Of a stretch of DNA of 6,795 nucleotides, positions 1 through 5,955 are shown piece after piece. Made by a program: the position numbers and the translations under genes. Location: NCBI GenBank assembly GCA_947629735.1, contig CANREX010000081.1, positions 1 to 6,795 on the forward strand. Reading direction: 5' to 3'. Each line of letters opens with the position of its first letter. Within the stretch, counting starts at the first letter, position 1. This stretch comes from an uncultured Clostridia bacterium (GTDB lineage: Bacteria > Bacillota > Clostridia > Christensenellales > Borkfalkiaceae). A model generated the notes under the pieces. It made no database searches and was not told where the DNA came from. It saw nothing but the letters and a program-made list of their open reading frames with translations.

Positions 1-990
1 GCCGTCTATTACGACATCCTCGGCGGGGAATTCGTAGACCCCCTCGGCGGGATAGACGACATAAAGAGGGAGATACTCGACACCGTCGCGCCCGCCGTAA
101 AGGTGTTCGGGGAGGACGGGCTTAGGCTCATGCGGCTGTGCCGTATTGCCGCGCAGACGGGCTTTACGCCCACGCGGGAGTGCCTCGACGGGGCAATAAA
201 GAACGCGCGTCTCATCTCGGATATCGCCGCGGAGCGGATAAGAACGGAGCTCGAATATATCCTCGCCGCCGACAAAAAATACGGCGTGCAGGGCGGGCAC
301 TACCGCGGGCTGAAACTCATGCAAGAAGTGGGCTTGCTCGGCTATATTCTGCCCGAGCTCGCCGCGGGCGACAAGATGGAACAGCGCAAGGACTTCCACA
401 AATACGACGTCCTCGAACACAGCTTGCGCTGCGCGCTGTACGCCCCGCCGAAAGTAAGGCTCGCCGCGCTGTTGCACGACGTCGGGAAACCCTATTGCAT
501 GAATACGTTCGGCAGGTTCGCCGCGCACGAGACGGAGGGCGCGCGCATAGCGCGCGGAATTTTATCGCGGCTGCGCTTCCCCGTGAAGGAGAGCGAGAGG
601 GTGTGCGAGCTGATCGAATGGCACATGTACGATTTATCCCTGCTCACCCGCGAGGGGAAGATAAGGAAATTCATAGTAAATCACCTCGGGATATTTTCCG
701 ATCTGCTCGCCTTGAAGCAAGCCGATTATTCGGCGTGCATGGACGATTTGTCGCTCGCGCCGTGCGTGAAAAAATGGCGGGCTGTTTACGACAAAATGAT
801 GAGCGAGGGAGTGCCTATGACGACCAAACAGCTCGACGTGCGGGGAGACGAACTCATCGCGGCGGGCTTGAAGGCGGAAAACGCGGGCAAAGCGCTCTCC
901 TTTTTGTTGGGGGAATGTGCCGCGGGCGCGCTCGACAACAAAAAACAGACCTTGGTGCGTGCGGCGCTGTTGCGCTATCCCGAAAATTAA
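1..990 (+). CDS. cca: CCA tRNA nucleotidyltransferase with HD domain (5'-truncated by window edge)
   Basis: This enzyme adds or repairs the 3'-CCA end of tRNA from CTP and ATP in the cytoplasm. The frame is open from base 1 to TAA at 988-990, giving 329 residues. Family members are usually about 440-450 residues, so roughly 110, including the DxD catalytic motif, lie upstream. The visible part starts just after where the RRDFTxNA motif should be: YYDILGG and EFVDPLGGIDDIK (residues 3-22), then EDGLR (38-42) within EDGLRLMRLCRIAAQTGF. EDxxR is the nucleotide-selecting motif D of class II nucleotidyltransferases. An HD domain follows, with putative metal ligands H140, H159-D160 (HDVGKP), H176 and H208. 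HD domains fused to bacterial CCA enzymes are associated with phosphohydrolase activity. GTG at 103 is internal and not the start. CC-adding, A-adding or full CCA-adding specificity cannot be decided from this part. Confidence 0.93.
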   Translation, partial: AVYYDILGGEFVDPLGGIDDIKREILDTVAPAVKVFGEDGLRLMRLCRIAAQTGFTPTRECLDGAIKNARLISDIAAERIRTELEYILAADKKYGVQGGHYRGLKLMQEVGLLGYILPELAAGDKMEQRKDFHKYDVLEHSLRCALYAPPKVRLAALLHDVGKPYCMNTFGRFAAHETEGARIARGILSRLRFPVKESERVCELIEWHMYDLSLLTREGKIRKFIVNHLGIFSDLLALKQADYSACMDDLSLAPCVKKWRAVYDKMMSEGVPMTTKQLDVRGDELIAAGLKAENAGKALSFLLGECAAGALDNKKQTLVRAALLRYPEN

Positions 991-1004
991 AAAAGTTCGG
1001 GCAA

Positions 1005-1075
1005 GGGCAAAAGCGCGGGGGAAGTCGTCAACAGCCAAACCCGCAAAAAGGGCAAAAGCGCGGAGAAGTCGTCAA
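1005..1075. repeat. Pair of imperfect 26-27-bp direct repeats
   Basis: The copies are 1005-1031 and 1050-1075. Both start GGGCAAAAGCGCGG and end AAGTCGTCAA; they differ only in the short G/A stretch between (GGG versus AG). Offset is 45 bp at the left end and 44 at the right. They could be a small tandem duplication or two copies of an intergenic repeat. No function can be assigned. Confidence 0.7.
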
Positions 1076-1238
1076 AAAATTCAAAAAAAGAAATCAAAAG
1101 GGCGAAAATTCAAGCGTGCAGAGCGGAAAACGCCCTTTGGGGGCGCGGTTATTGCCGAAATTTCGGGCAAGGGCGGGCGGAGGTAATAATTTCCGCGCGA
1201 CATAAATAATATAGGCGAGAATTGACAATACAAAAAAG

Positions 1239-1268
1239 TTGCTTTTTGCGCGCGTTGTGTTGTATAAT
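1239..1268 (+). promoter_or_regulatory. Probable sigma-A promoter for the repeat-protein gene
   Basis: A perfect -10 hexamer TATAAT lies at 1263-1268. An 18-bp spacer places the -35 at TTGCTT (1239-1244), which matches TTGACA at only three positions, so recognition relies mainly on the -10 box. Transcription would begin near 1275, about 33 nt before the ATG at 1308. This makes the in-frame TTG at 1239 an unlikely start because it would lie in the promoter itself. Confidence 0.65.
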
Positions 1269-1273
1269 GATTG

Positions 1274-1295
1274 TGTCCGCAAACAAGTGCGGATA
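1274..1295 (+). promoter_or_regulatory. Small 5'-UTR hairpin just upstream of the ribosome site
   Basis: TGTCCGC (1274-1280) can pair with GCGGATA (1289-1295) across an 8-nt loop, with one G-U pair. The hairpin would start at or next to the predicted transcription start and end one base before the GGAGG at 1297. It could stabilise the 5' end of the mRNA or tune translation. No ligand-binding fold is evident, and the structure is short enough to be chance. Confidence 0.3.
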
Positions 1296-1296
1296 T

Positions 1297-1301
1297 GGAG
1301 G
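1297..1301 (+). promoter_or_regulatory. Shine-Dalgarno site that fixes the start at 1308
   Basis: GGAGG at 1297-1301 sits six bases before ATG 1308. It is the only good ribosome site near the 5' end of this frame, and it lies downstream of the TATAAT promoter, so it decides for ATG 1308 over the in-frame TTG at 1239. Confidence 0.85.
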
Positions 1302-1307
1302 CTTTTA

Positions 1308-4300
1308 ATGGCAAATGGCGGATCTAAGGTATTAACTGCCGTAATTTCGTTTTTACTCGGGTTTTTGTTCGCGCTCATCGTGGAGATAGGCGCGATATTC
1401 GGCGTTTACTATTTCGTCACCAATTCCGATCTGGAAACGATATTCAACACCTTGGGCATACAGAACAAGGACGAAAACGGCGATTTCGTCTATCTCAATA
1501 CCGACAGCGAGAACGGCGGCGCGAAAAACCTTGCCGAACTTTTGGATCAGCTGCACGGCTATCTTTATTCCGAGGGCTCGGATCAGATGGACTTCCCCGT
1601 GCTCGGCAAGAGTCTGAGCGATATAAGCAATCTCATTCCCATGGTGCAGAGGACGATTTCCGAGAGTCTTTATCCCATGGTCGAAAATTTTATCGACGTT
1701 GATTGGGAGACGTTCGAGAGCACCCCTCTCAACTCGCTTCCCCAATTTCTGAGCGATTCCATGATGGACATCAGACCCGCGGCTCTTCTCGAAAAGATGG
1801 GAATGTCGGGGCTGGTCGGCGACGACGCAAACCCGCTTGTGAACGCGCTTTTGGCGGGCGCGGAATTCGACTACGCGAGCTACGGCAACACCTCTCTCAA
1901 ATTCCCCGTGTACATAGATAATTACGTTTACAGCGACGAGCTTTCGAGTTTCTATCGCGTGGAATCGGTGAACGGAACGCAGGCTTATCCCACAAACCTC
2001 GATACCGACCTTTTGTACGATTCGGGCACGGTTGACGAAAACGGCGACAGGATATATCAGCTGTTCTTCGTGCCCTGCACCTATAACGGCGCGACCCCTT
2101 CGGACGCGCTGCTTGCGGAAAACGGGGAGCTCATTTACAATTCAAACACCACGTTCTTCGCGGTAAAGTATAACGAAGCGGAAGATAAGTACGTGTTCAA
2201 CACGGGCGCAAACTATCTGTACCTTCAAGAATACGGGCTGCACCACATTGACAGGACGGGCAACTATTATTACAACAATGCGGGAACGGAATTGCAGATA
2301 TATCCCGTCACCATCGGCAGCTTTTCCGACCCCGACGAAGTCTTCAAACCCCTCTACGGCGTGCGCATAACCGAGCTGATGGCGGGCGACGTCATAACCG
2401 CTCTGTTCGGCAGACATTCCGTGGGCGAACTGATAGACAATAAGATAGATATCGACGAGTGCGTCAACAACCTCGAACTCGCGGACGTCATTGCGATAGA
2501 CCCCACCGATACGCTTATGGCGTACATAGGCTACGGGATAACCAACGTTCAGCCCGCAGACGGGCACGGCGATTATCAGTACACCGCGACCGTAAAGGTG
2601 GACGGCGTGCCTACCCCCTGCTATGTGCATACCGAGCTTGTGGGCGAGCCCGCGAGAAGGACGGTAGTGCGCATATGGTACAACGAGGTAGACTCTTTTG
2701 GGCGCGTGCAGCAAGTAGACGTCAAGGGAACGACGGTAAGCTCTGTTTCGGATATAGCTACGACCATGGATATGTCCGCGCTCATAGAGGTGAAAGCCTC
2801 GGACGCGGTGCTCAGCTACATTGGCTACGGCTTGTACGACGTCGCGCCCAAGGATGGCGACGGCTATAACTACGTCGGCAAGTGCGACCTCATTACGGAC
2901 GGCGGCACGAGGGAAGTGGACGCGTTCATTCAGACCGACGCCGACGACAAGATAATCAACGTATGGTATGAAGAGGACGGCGAAAGCGTGTTTATCGGCG
3001 GCACTACGGTAGAAATGGTGTCGGATAGGATAGAAACGCTCACCGACAGATTGACGCTGTTGTATGTGCTCGAAAATGTGGACGTCAACGACGCGGTGCT
3101 GTGCTACATAGGCTACGGCTTATACGACGTTTCTCCCAAGGCGGGCGAAGGTTACGATCACGTTGCAAAGTGCGACGTGTTGACGGGCGACGGCACGCGG
3201 GAAGTAGACGCGTTTATCAAGACCGATTCCGAGGGAATGATAGTTTCCGCGTGGTATATGGACGGCGGGGAAGAGGTCGCGATAGGCGGCACGCCCATAA
3301 ACATGGCGTCCAACAGGGTTTCCTCGCTTACGGATAAACTCACGCTGTTGTATGTGTTGAGCGAAGTGGACGTCGACGACGCCGTGCTCAGCTATATAGG
3401 TTACGGCTTGTACGACATTGCGCCCAAGGCGGGCGACGGCTACGACCACGTTGCCAAGTGCGACGTGCTGACGGAAGAGGGCACACAGACGGTCGACGCG
3501 TTTATCAAGACGGACTCCGAGGGAATGATTGTCTCCGTTTGGTACATTGACGGCGGGGAAGAGGTCGCGATAGGCGGCACGCCGATAAACAAGGTATCAG
3601 AGAGGGTTTCCTCGCTTACGGATAAACTCACGCTGTTGTATGTGCTGAGCGAAGTGGACGTCGACGACGCCGTGCTGTGCTACATAGGCTACGGACTGTA
3701 CGACGTTTCTCCCAAGGCGGGCAACGGCTACGACCACGTTGCAAAGTGCGACGTGCTGACGGACGACGGCGTGAAAGAGGTTACGGCGTACATTTCCACG
3801 ACGGAGAACAACATTTCCGAAGTGTGGTATGAAGAAAACGGCGAAAAGATAGCGATAGGCGGAACGCCCATAAAGAGAGTTTCGGACAGAATTTCTTCGC
3901 TCACGGATAAACTTACGCTGTTGTATGTGCTCGACGGGGTTGACGCCTCTGACGCGGTGCTCTGCTACGTAGGCTACGGACTGTACGACGTTGCGCCCAA
4001 GGCGGGCGAAGGTTACGACTACGTTGCAAAGTGCGACGTGCTGACGGACGACGGTTCGCGGGCGGTAGACGCGTTCATAAAGGCGGACGGCAATGGCGTT
4101 ATAACCGAAGTATGGTATGAAGAAAACGGCGAAAAGATAGCGATAGGCGGAACGCCTATAAACAGGGTTTCGGACAGAATTTCCTCGCTCACAGACAGAT
4201 TGACGTTGCTGTTCGTTATGGACGTCAACGCAGACGACGCAATAATTTGCTATATCGGCTACGGCTTGTACGGGGTTGTCCCTCAGGACGGCACGGACTG

Positions 4301-5492
4301 CGACTACGTCGGCAAGTGCGATATATTCGTAGACGAAAGCGCGCAGGCGGACGAAAAAACGCGGGCGGTAGACGCGTTTATAAATGTAGACGGCGACGGC
4401 GTTATAACCGAAGTGTGGTATGAAGAGGACGGCGAAAAGATAGCGATAGGCGGAACGCCTATAAACAGGGTTTCGGACAGAATTTCTTCGCTCACCGACA
4501 GACTTGCGCTTTCCGACGTGCTCACCGTCACCGTCGATCAGAAGATAACGATGTATATCGGCTACGGCATAACGAAGGTAGAGGAAGTCTCGGGCGAAGA
4601 ATACACCCACAAGGGCTTGTACACCGTGCAGGTTGCGGGAGACACTCGCGAAGAGACGGCGTATATCATAGCGGACAGCGAGGGCAAAATAGTCTCCGCG
4701 TGGTATATGAACGGCGGCGTAAAGGTGAATATAGCGGGCACGCCGATAGGTGATGTCCCCGTTATGGTAGAGGGCATTGCGGATAACCTCGCGCTGGGCG
4801 ACGTGCTCGAAATTGACCCCATCAATGACAAAATTCTTTACGCGTTAAAGGACGTAAAGATAAGTAAGATAGGCAGTGAAGTCGGCAACCTCAAACTCGG
4901 CGACGTCATAGAAGATGTCGGCGACAGCGCGATTTTGGGACAGCTTGCAAACACTTCCATAAACGATTTGGCAACCGCGGTAGACGGCATAACCATACAG
5001 AGTATTTACGCCAAGGAGATTTACGGCATAGAAGAAGGTGTCGCGGTCGAGCCCCATCAGGCTTCGGAATACGACGAGACGGTGCTCTATTACGAGCTTG
5101 TGGACGGCTCGTATAAGTTCGTGCACGAGGGCGAGGGCGGCGATAAAGTCGGCAGGCTTACAAGTGAAGAATTCAACGCGGGCACGTTCTACACCTACGG
5201 CAAGGCGCAGGGAATGTGGAGGCTTATACTGACGTCTTCCGACGGCGGCGCGGGCGGGGCGGCTAAACCTCACGAAAAGGCGTACACCCTCAACAATCTC
5301 GACGAGATGATAGTAAACAGCGCTTCGAACGTCTATACGGCAACGCTGAAAGAGTTGCAGGACGCGGGAATTATCAATTCGCAAATTGATTTGAATGTAC
5401 AATTCGTGCTCGATAGAAGTTTAACTCTCGGGGATATCACCCTGGAAAAACTCATAACGACGGTTGCGACTACCACGTCGATTCTTCCGTAA
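1308..5492 (+). CDS. Large membrane-anchored protein with eight tandem ~96-residue modules, function unknown
   Basis: I do not recognise a named family. The product is 1394 residues. Lys7 is followed by a hydrophobic stretch (about 8-37, interrupted by Glu26) that fits a signal anchor with the body outside the cell. Residues 39-405 are a unique, acidic, Tyr- and Asn-rich region. Eight tandem modules start at Tyr 406, 504, 600, 696, 792, 887, 982 and 1083 and end at 1177. Their core pattern is (C/S)YIGYGLYDV, then KCDVLT, VDAFIKTD, VWY, GEKIAIGGTPI and a leucine-rich linker of the LTLLYVL type. Predominantly beta structure with a helical linker is my inference. Residues 1178-1394 carry related linkers (LKLGDVI at 1195, LTLGDI at 1372) and a Tyr/Trp-rich segment around 1261-1309. 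No LPXTG, S-layer-homology or second membrane segment is seen. It has its own promoter and no functional link to cca or rpsF is evident. A surface or adhesive structural role is possible but unproven. Confidence 0.9.
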   Translation: MANGGSKVLTAVISFLLGFLFALIVEIGAIFGVYYFVTNSDLETIFNTLGIQNKDENGDFVYLNTDSENGGAKNLAELLDQLHGYLYSEGSDQMDFPVLGKSLSDISNLIPMVQRTISESLYPMVENFIDVDWETFESTPLNSLPQFLSDSMMDIRPAALLEKMGMSGLVGDDANPLVNALLAGAEFDYASYGNTSLKFPVYIDNYVYSDELSSFYRVESVNGTQAYPTNLDTDLLYDSGTVDENGDRIYQLFFVPCTYNGATPSDALLAENGELIYNSNTTFFAVKYNEAEDKYVFNTGANYLYLQEYGLHHIDRTGNYYYNNAGTELQIYPVTIGSFSDPDEVFKPLYGVRITELMAGDVITALFGRHSVGELIDNKIDIDECVNNLELADVIAIDPTDTLMAYIGYGITNVQPADGHGDYQYTATVKVDGVPTPCYVHTELVGEPARRTVVRIWYNEVDSFGRVQQVDVKGTTVSSVSDIATTMDMSALIEVKASDAVLSYIGYGLYDVAPKDGDGYNYVGKCDLITDGGTREVDAFIQTDADDKIINVWYEEDGESVFIGGTTVEMVSDRIETLTDRLTLLYVLENVDVNDAVLCYIGYGLYDVSPKAGEGYDHVAKCDVLTGDGTREVDAFIKTDSEGMIVSAWYMDGGEEVAIGGTPINMASNRVSSLTDKLTLLYVLSEVDVDDAVLSYIGYGLYDIAPKAGDGYDHVAKCDVLTEEGTQTVDAFIKTDSEGMIVSVWYIDGGEEVAIGGTPINKVSERVSSLTDKLTLLYVLSEVDVDDAVLCYIGYGLYDVSPKAGNGYDHVAKCDVLTDDGVKEVTAYISTTENNISEVWYEENGEKIAIGGTPIKRVSDRISSLTDKLTLLYVLDGVDASDAVLCYVGYGLYDVAPKAGEGYDYVAKCDVLTDDGSRAVDAFIKADGNGVITEVWYEENGEKIAIGGTPINRVSDRISSLTDRLTLLFVMDVNADDAIICYIGYGLYGVVPQDGTDCDYVGKCDIFVDESAQADEKTRAVDAFINVDGDGVITEVWYEEDGEKIAIGGTPINRVSDRISSLTDRLALSDVLTVTVDQKITMYIGYGITKVEEVSGEEYTHKGLYTVQVAGDTREETAYIIADSEGKIVSAWYMNGGVKVNIAGTPIGDVPVMVEGIADNLALGDVLEIDPINDKILYALKDVKISKIGSEVGNLKLGDVIEDVGDSAILGQLANTSINDLATAVDGITIQSIYAKEIYGIEEGVAVEPHQASEYDETVLYYELVDGSYKFVHEGEGGDKVGRLTSEEFNAGTFYTYGKAQGMWRLILTSSDGGAGGAAKPHEKAYTLNNLDEMIVNSASNVYTATLKELQDAGIINSQIDLNVQFVLDRSLTLGDITLEKLITTVATTTSILP
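2523..4838 (+). repeat. Eight in-frame tandem coding repeats (~288 bp each)
   Basis: Using the YIGYG tyrosine as the phase marker, units start at 2523, 2817, 3105, 3393, 3681, 3966, 4251 and 4554, with lengths of 294, 288, 288, 288, 285, 285, 303 and 285 bp. All lengths are multiples of three. Units 2-7 are closely related (YIGYGLY plus KCD). Units 1 and 8 are diverged caps with YIGYGIT and no KCD. Unit 7 carries a short acidic insertion (ESAQADEKT). The sequences at 3315-3388 and 3603-3676 differ at one base out of 74, which points to recent duplication or gene conversion, while most other units have many synonymous differences. Confidence 0.95.
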
Positions 5493-5505
5493 TAAATGTG
5501 CGGAT

Positions 5506-5524
5506 AAGCGCGATATAAGCGCTT
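5506..5524. other. Inverted repeat after the repeat-protein gene
   Basis: AAGCGC (5506-5511) and GCGCTT (5519-5524) can form a six-bp stem with a seven-base loop, starting 13 bases after the stop codon and ending nine bases before the -35 of the rpsF promoter. No T-run follows, so it is a poor intrinsic terminator. It could equally be an operator-like site. Its role is undecided. Confidence 0.35.
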
Positions 5525-5533
5525 GAAAAACGT

Positions 5534-5562
5534 TTGACATTTTAAAATTTTTATTGTAGTAT
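5534..5562 (+). promoter_or_regulatory. Sigma-A promoter of the rpsF-ssb-rpsR operon
   Basis: A consensus -35 TTGACA (5534-5539), an AT-rich 17-bp spacer and a -10 of TAGTAT (5557-5562, four of six matches) give a strong housekeeping-type promoter, as expected for ribosomal protein genes. Transcription would start near 5569, leaving a leader of about 90 nt before rpsF. TATAGA at 5560-5565 is a weaker alternative -10 with a 20-bp spacer. Confidence 0.8.
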
Positions 5563-5590
5563 AGAAAAGCGTTGTTTTCGGGCGGAGAAA

Positions 5591-5612
5591 TTTTCGCTCA
5601 AAGAGCGCAAAA
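5591..5612 (+). promoter_or_regulatory. First hairpin of the rpsF leader
   Basis: TTTTCGCTC (5591-5599) pairs with GAGCGCAAAA (5603-5612) around an AAA loop, giving nine base pairs with a single bulged C at 5608. It sits directly before the CCG-bearing hairpin. It is not followed by a T-run, so it is not a terminator. It may be an accessory stem of the leader. Confidence 0.45.
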
Positions 5613-5644
5613 CCTTGCTTACCTTGCAGGTAAGCCGATTAAGT
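5613..5644 (+). ncRNA. Probable S6:S18-binding ribosomal protein leader
   Basis: A perfect six-bp stem, CTTACC (5618-5623) with GGTAAG (5629-5634), closes a TTGCA loop. It is followed directly by CCG (5635-5637) in a 3'-side bulge, and a short outer stem of CTTG (5614-5617) with TAAG (5640-5643, one G-U pair) encloses it. A hairpin with an asymmetric conserved CCG in the 5' UTR of rpsF is the hallmark of the described S6:S18 leader, which mimics the 16S rRNA site bound by the S6:S18 heterodimer. Here the CCG lies about 10 nt before the Shine-Dalgarno site, so bound protein could block ribosome entry. The identification is from remembered consensus, not from a model search. Confidence 0.65.
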
Positions 5645-5646
5645 CC

Positions 5647-5654
5647 GGGAGGTG
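5647..5654 (+). promoter_or_regulatory. Shine-Dalgarno site of rpsF
   Basis: GGGAGGTG is an almost full anti-16S match placed six bases before ATG 5661. The GTG at 5652-5654, in frame with rpsF, is part of this site and so is not the start codon. Confidence 0.88.
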
Positions 5655-5660
5655 AAAATT

Positions 5661-5942
5661 ATGAAAACTTACGAAATGCTTTACGTGTTGGACGCGGCGA
5701 TTTCGGACGAGGACAAAGAAGCCTTTGTCGCAAAGTTCGAAAACATCGTGACGGCGGGCGGCGGTACGGTCGTTTCCACCGACAAGTGGGGAGCGAAGAA
5801 GTTGTCTTATCCTATTAAGTATAAGGCAGACGGCTGGTACGCTGTAATGACCTTCGAATCCGACGCGGCGGTAGTCAAAGAGCTCGACAGAATTGCCGGG
5901 CTTTCCGCAGAAGTTCTCAGAAGAATGATAACTGTCAAGTAA
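5661..5942 (+). CDS. rpsF: 30S ribosomal protein S6
   Basis: S6 binds S18 and the central domain of 16S rRNA on the platform of the small subunit. The 93-residue product has the usual family length. It opens with MKTYEMLYVLD, typical of the S6 first beta strand, and carries the signature KWGAKKLSYPI (42-52) followed by KADGWY (55-60). The C-terminus (SAEVLRRMITVK) ends without the long acidic tail seen in some proteobacteria. ATG 5661 is chosen over the in-frame GTG at 5652 because that GTG lies inside the Shine-Dalgarno sequence. It is the first gene of the operon, 13 bp before ssb, and is probably autoregulated through the leader upstream. Confidence 0.97.
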   Translation: MKTYEMLYVLDAAISDEDKEAFVAKFENIVTAGGGTVVSTDKWGAKKLSYPIKYKADGWYAVMTFESDAAVVKELDRIAGLSAEVLRRMITVK

Positions 5943-5955
5943 TGGGGAAAAACTG

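Larger units (their letters stand above)
991..1307. other. Intergenic region with short direct repeats and stop-free Lys/Arg-rich sequence
   Basis: This 317-bp gap separates cca from the large repeat-protein gene. A 26-27-bp sequence beginning GGGCAAAAGCGCGG and ending AAGTCGTCAA occurs at 1005-1031 and again at 1050-1075 with a one-base indel and one substitution. A separate 13-mer, TTCGGGCAAGGGC, is present at 996-1008 and 1162-1174. There is a 12-bp palindrome, CCGAAATTTCGG, at 1155-1166, and a weak hairpin CGCCC/GGGCG at 1131-1145 without a T-run, so no convincing cca terminator is seen. From 991 to about 1183 none of the three forward frames has a stop codon, and the translations are Lys/Arg/Ser-rich, but no frame has a supported start or ribosome site. 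The last 90 bp hold the promoter and leader of the next gene. Confidence 0.6.

Noticed and set aside
1131..1145. CGCCC/GGGCG hairpin as cca terminator
   Set aside because: The stem is only five bp and is followed by CGGTTATTG rather than a T-run.
917..1186. Basic 89-residue frame across the cca 3' end
   Set aside because: It has no Shine-Dalgarno site, lies in the wrong frame over the end of cca and owes its Lys/Arg content to local repeats.
138..1205. Long + strand reading frame overlapping cca (355 codons)
   Set aside because: It is an Arg-rich off-frame shadow of cca caused by high GC, with no ribosome site and no family resemblance, while the cca frame has clear motifs.
1222..1227. Perfect TTGACA as a -35 box
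   Set aside because: The only good -10 (1263-1268) is 35 bp away, and 17 bp downstream the sequence is TTTGCG, so no usable -10 pairs with it.
1239..1307. Upstream TTG start giving 23 extra residues to the large protein
   Set aside because: It lies at the -35 region of a TATAAT promoter and has no ribosome site, whereas ATG 1308 has GGAGG six bases upstream and starts directly before the membrane anchor.
3597..4610. Antisense 337-codon open frame in the repeat array
   Set aside because: It mirrors the tandem repeat codon pattern on the opposite strand and shows no start signal or recognisable protein features.
2523..4838. CRISPR array or non-coding satellite
   Set aside because: Repeat lengths are near 288 bp, all multiples of three, keep one open frame and conserve protein sequence, so they are coding modules.
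5652..5660. GTG start for rpsF three codons upstream
   Set aside because: The GTG is part of the GGGAGGTG ribosome site, and S6 proteins begin MK-Y at the ATG of 5661.
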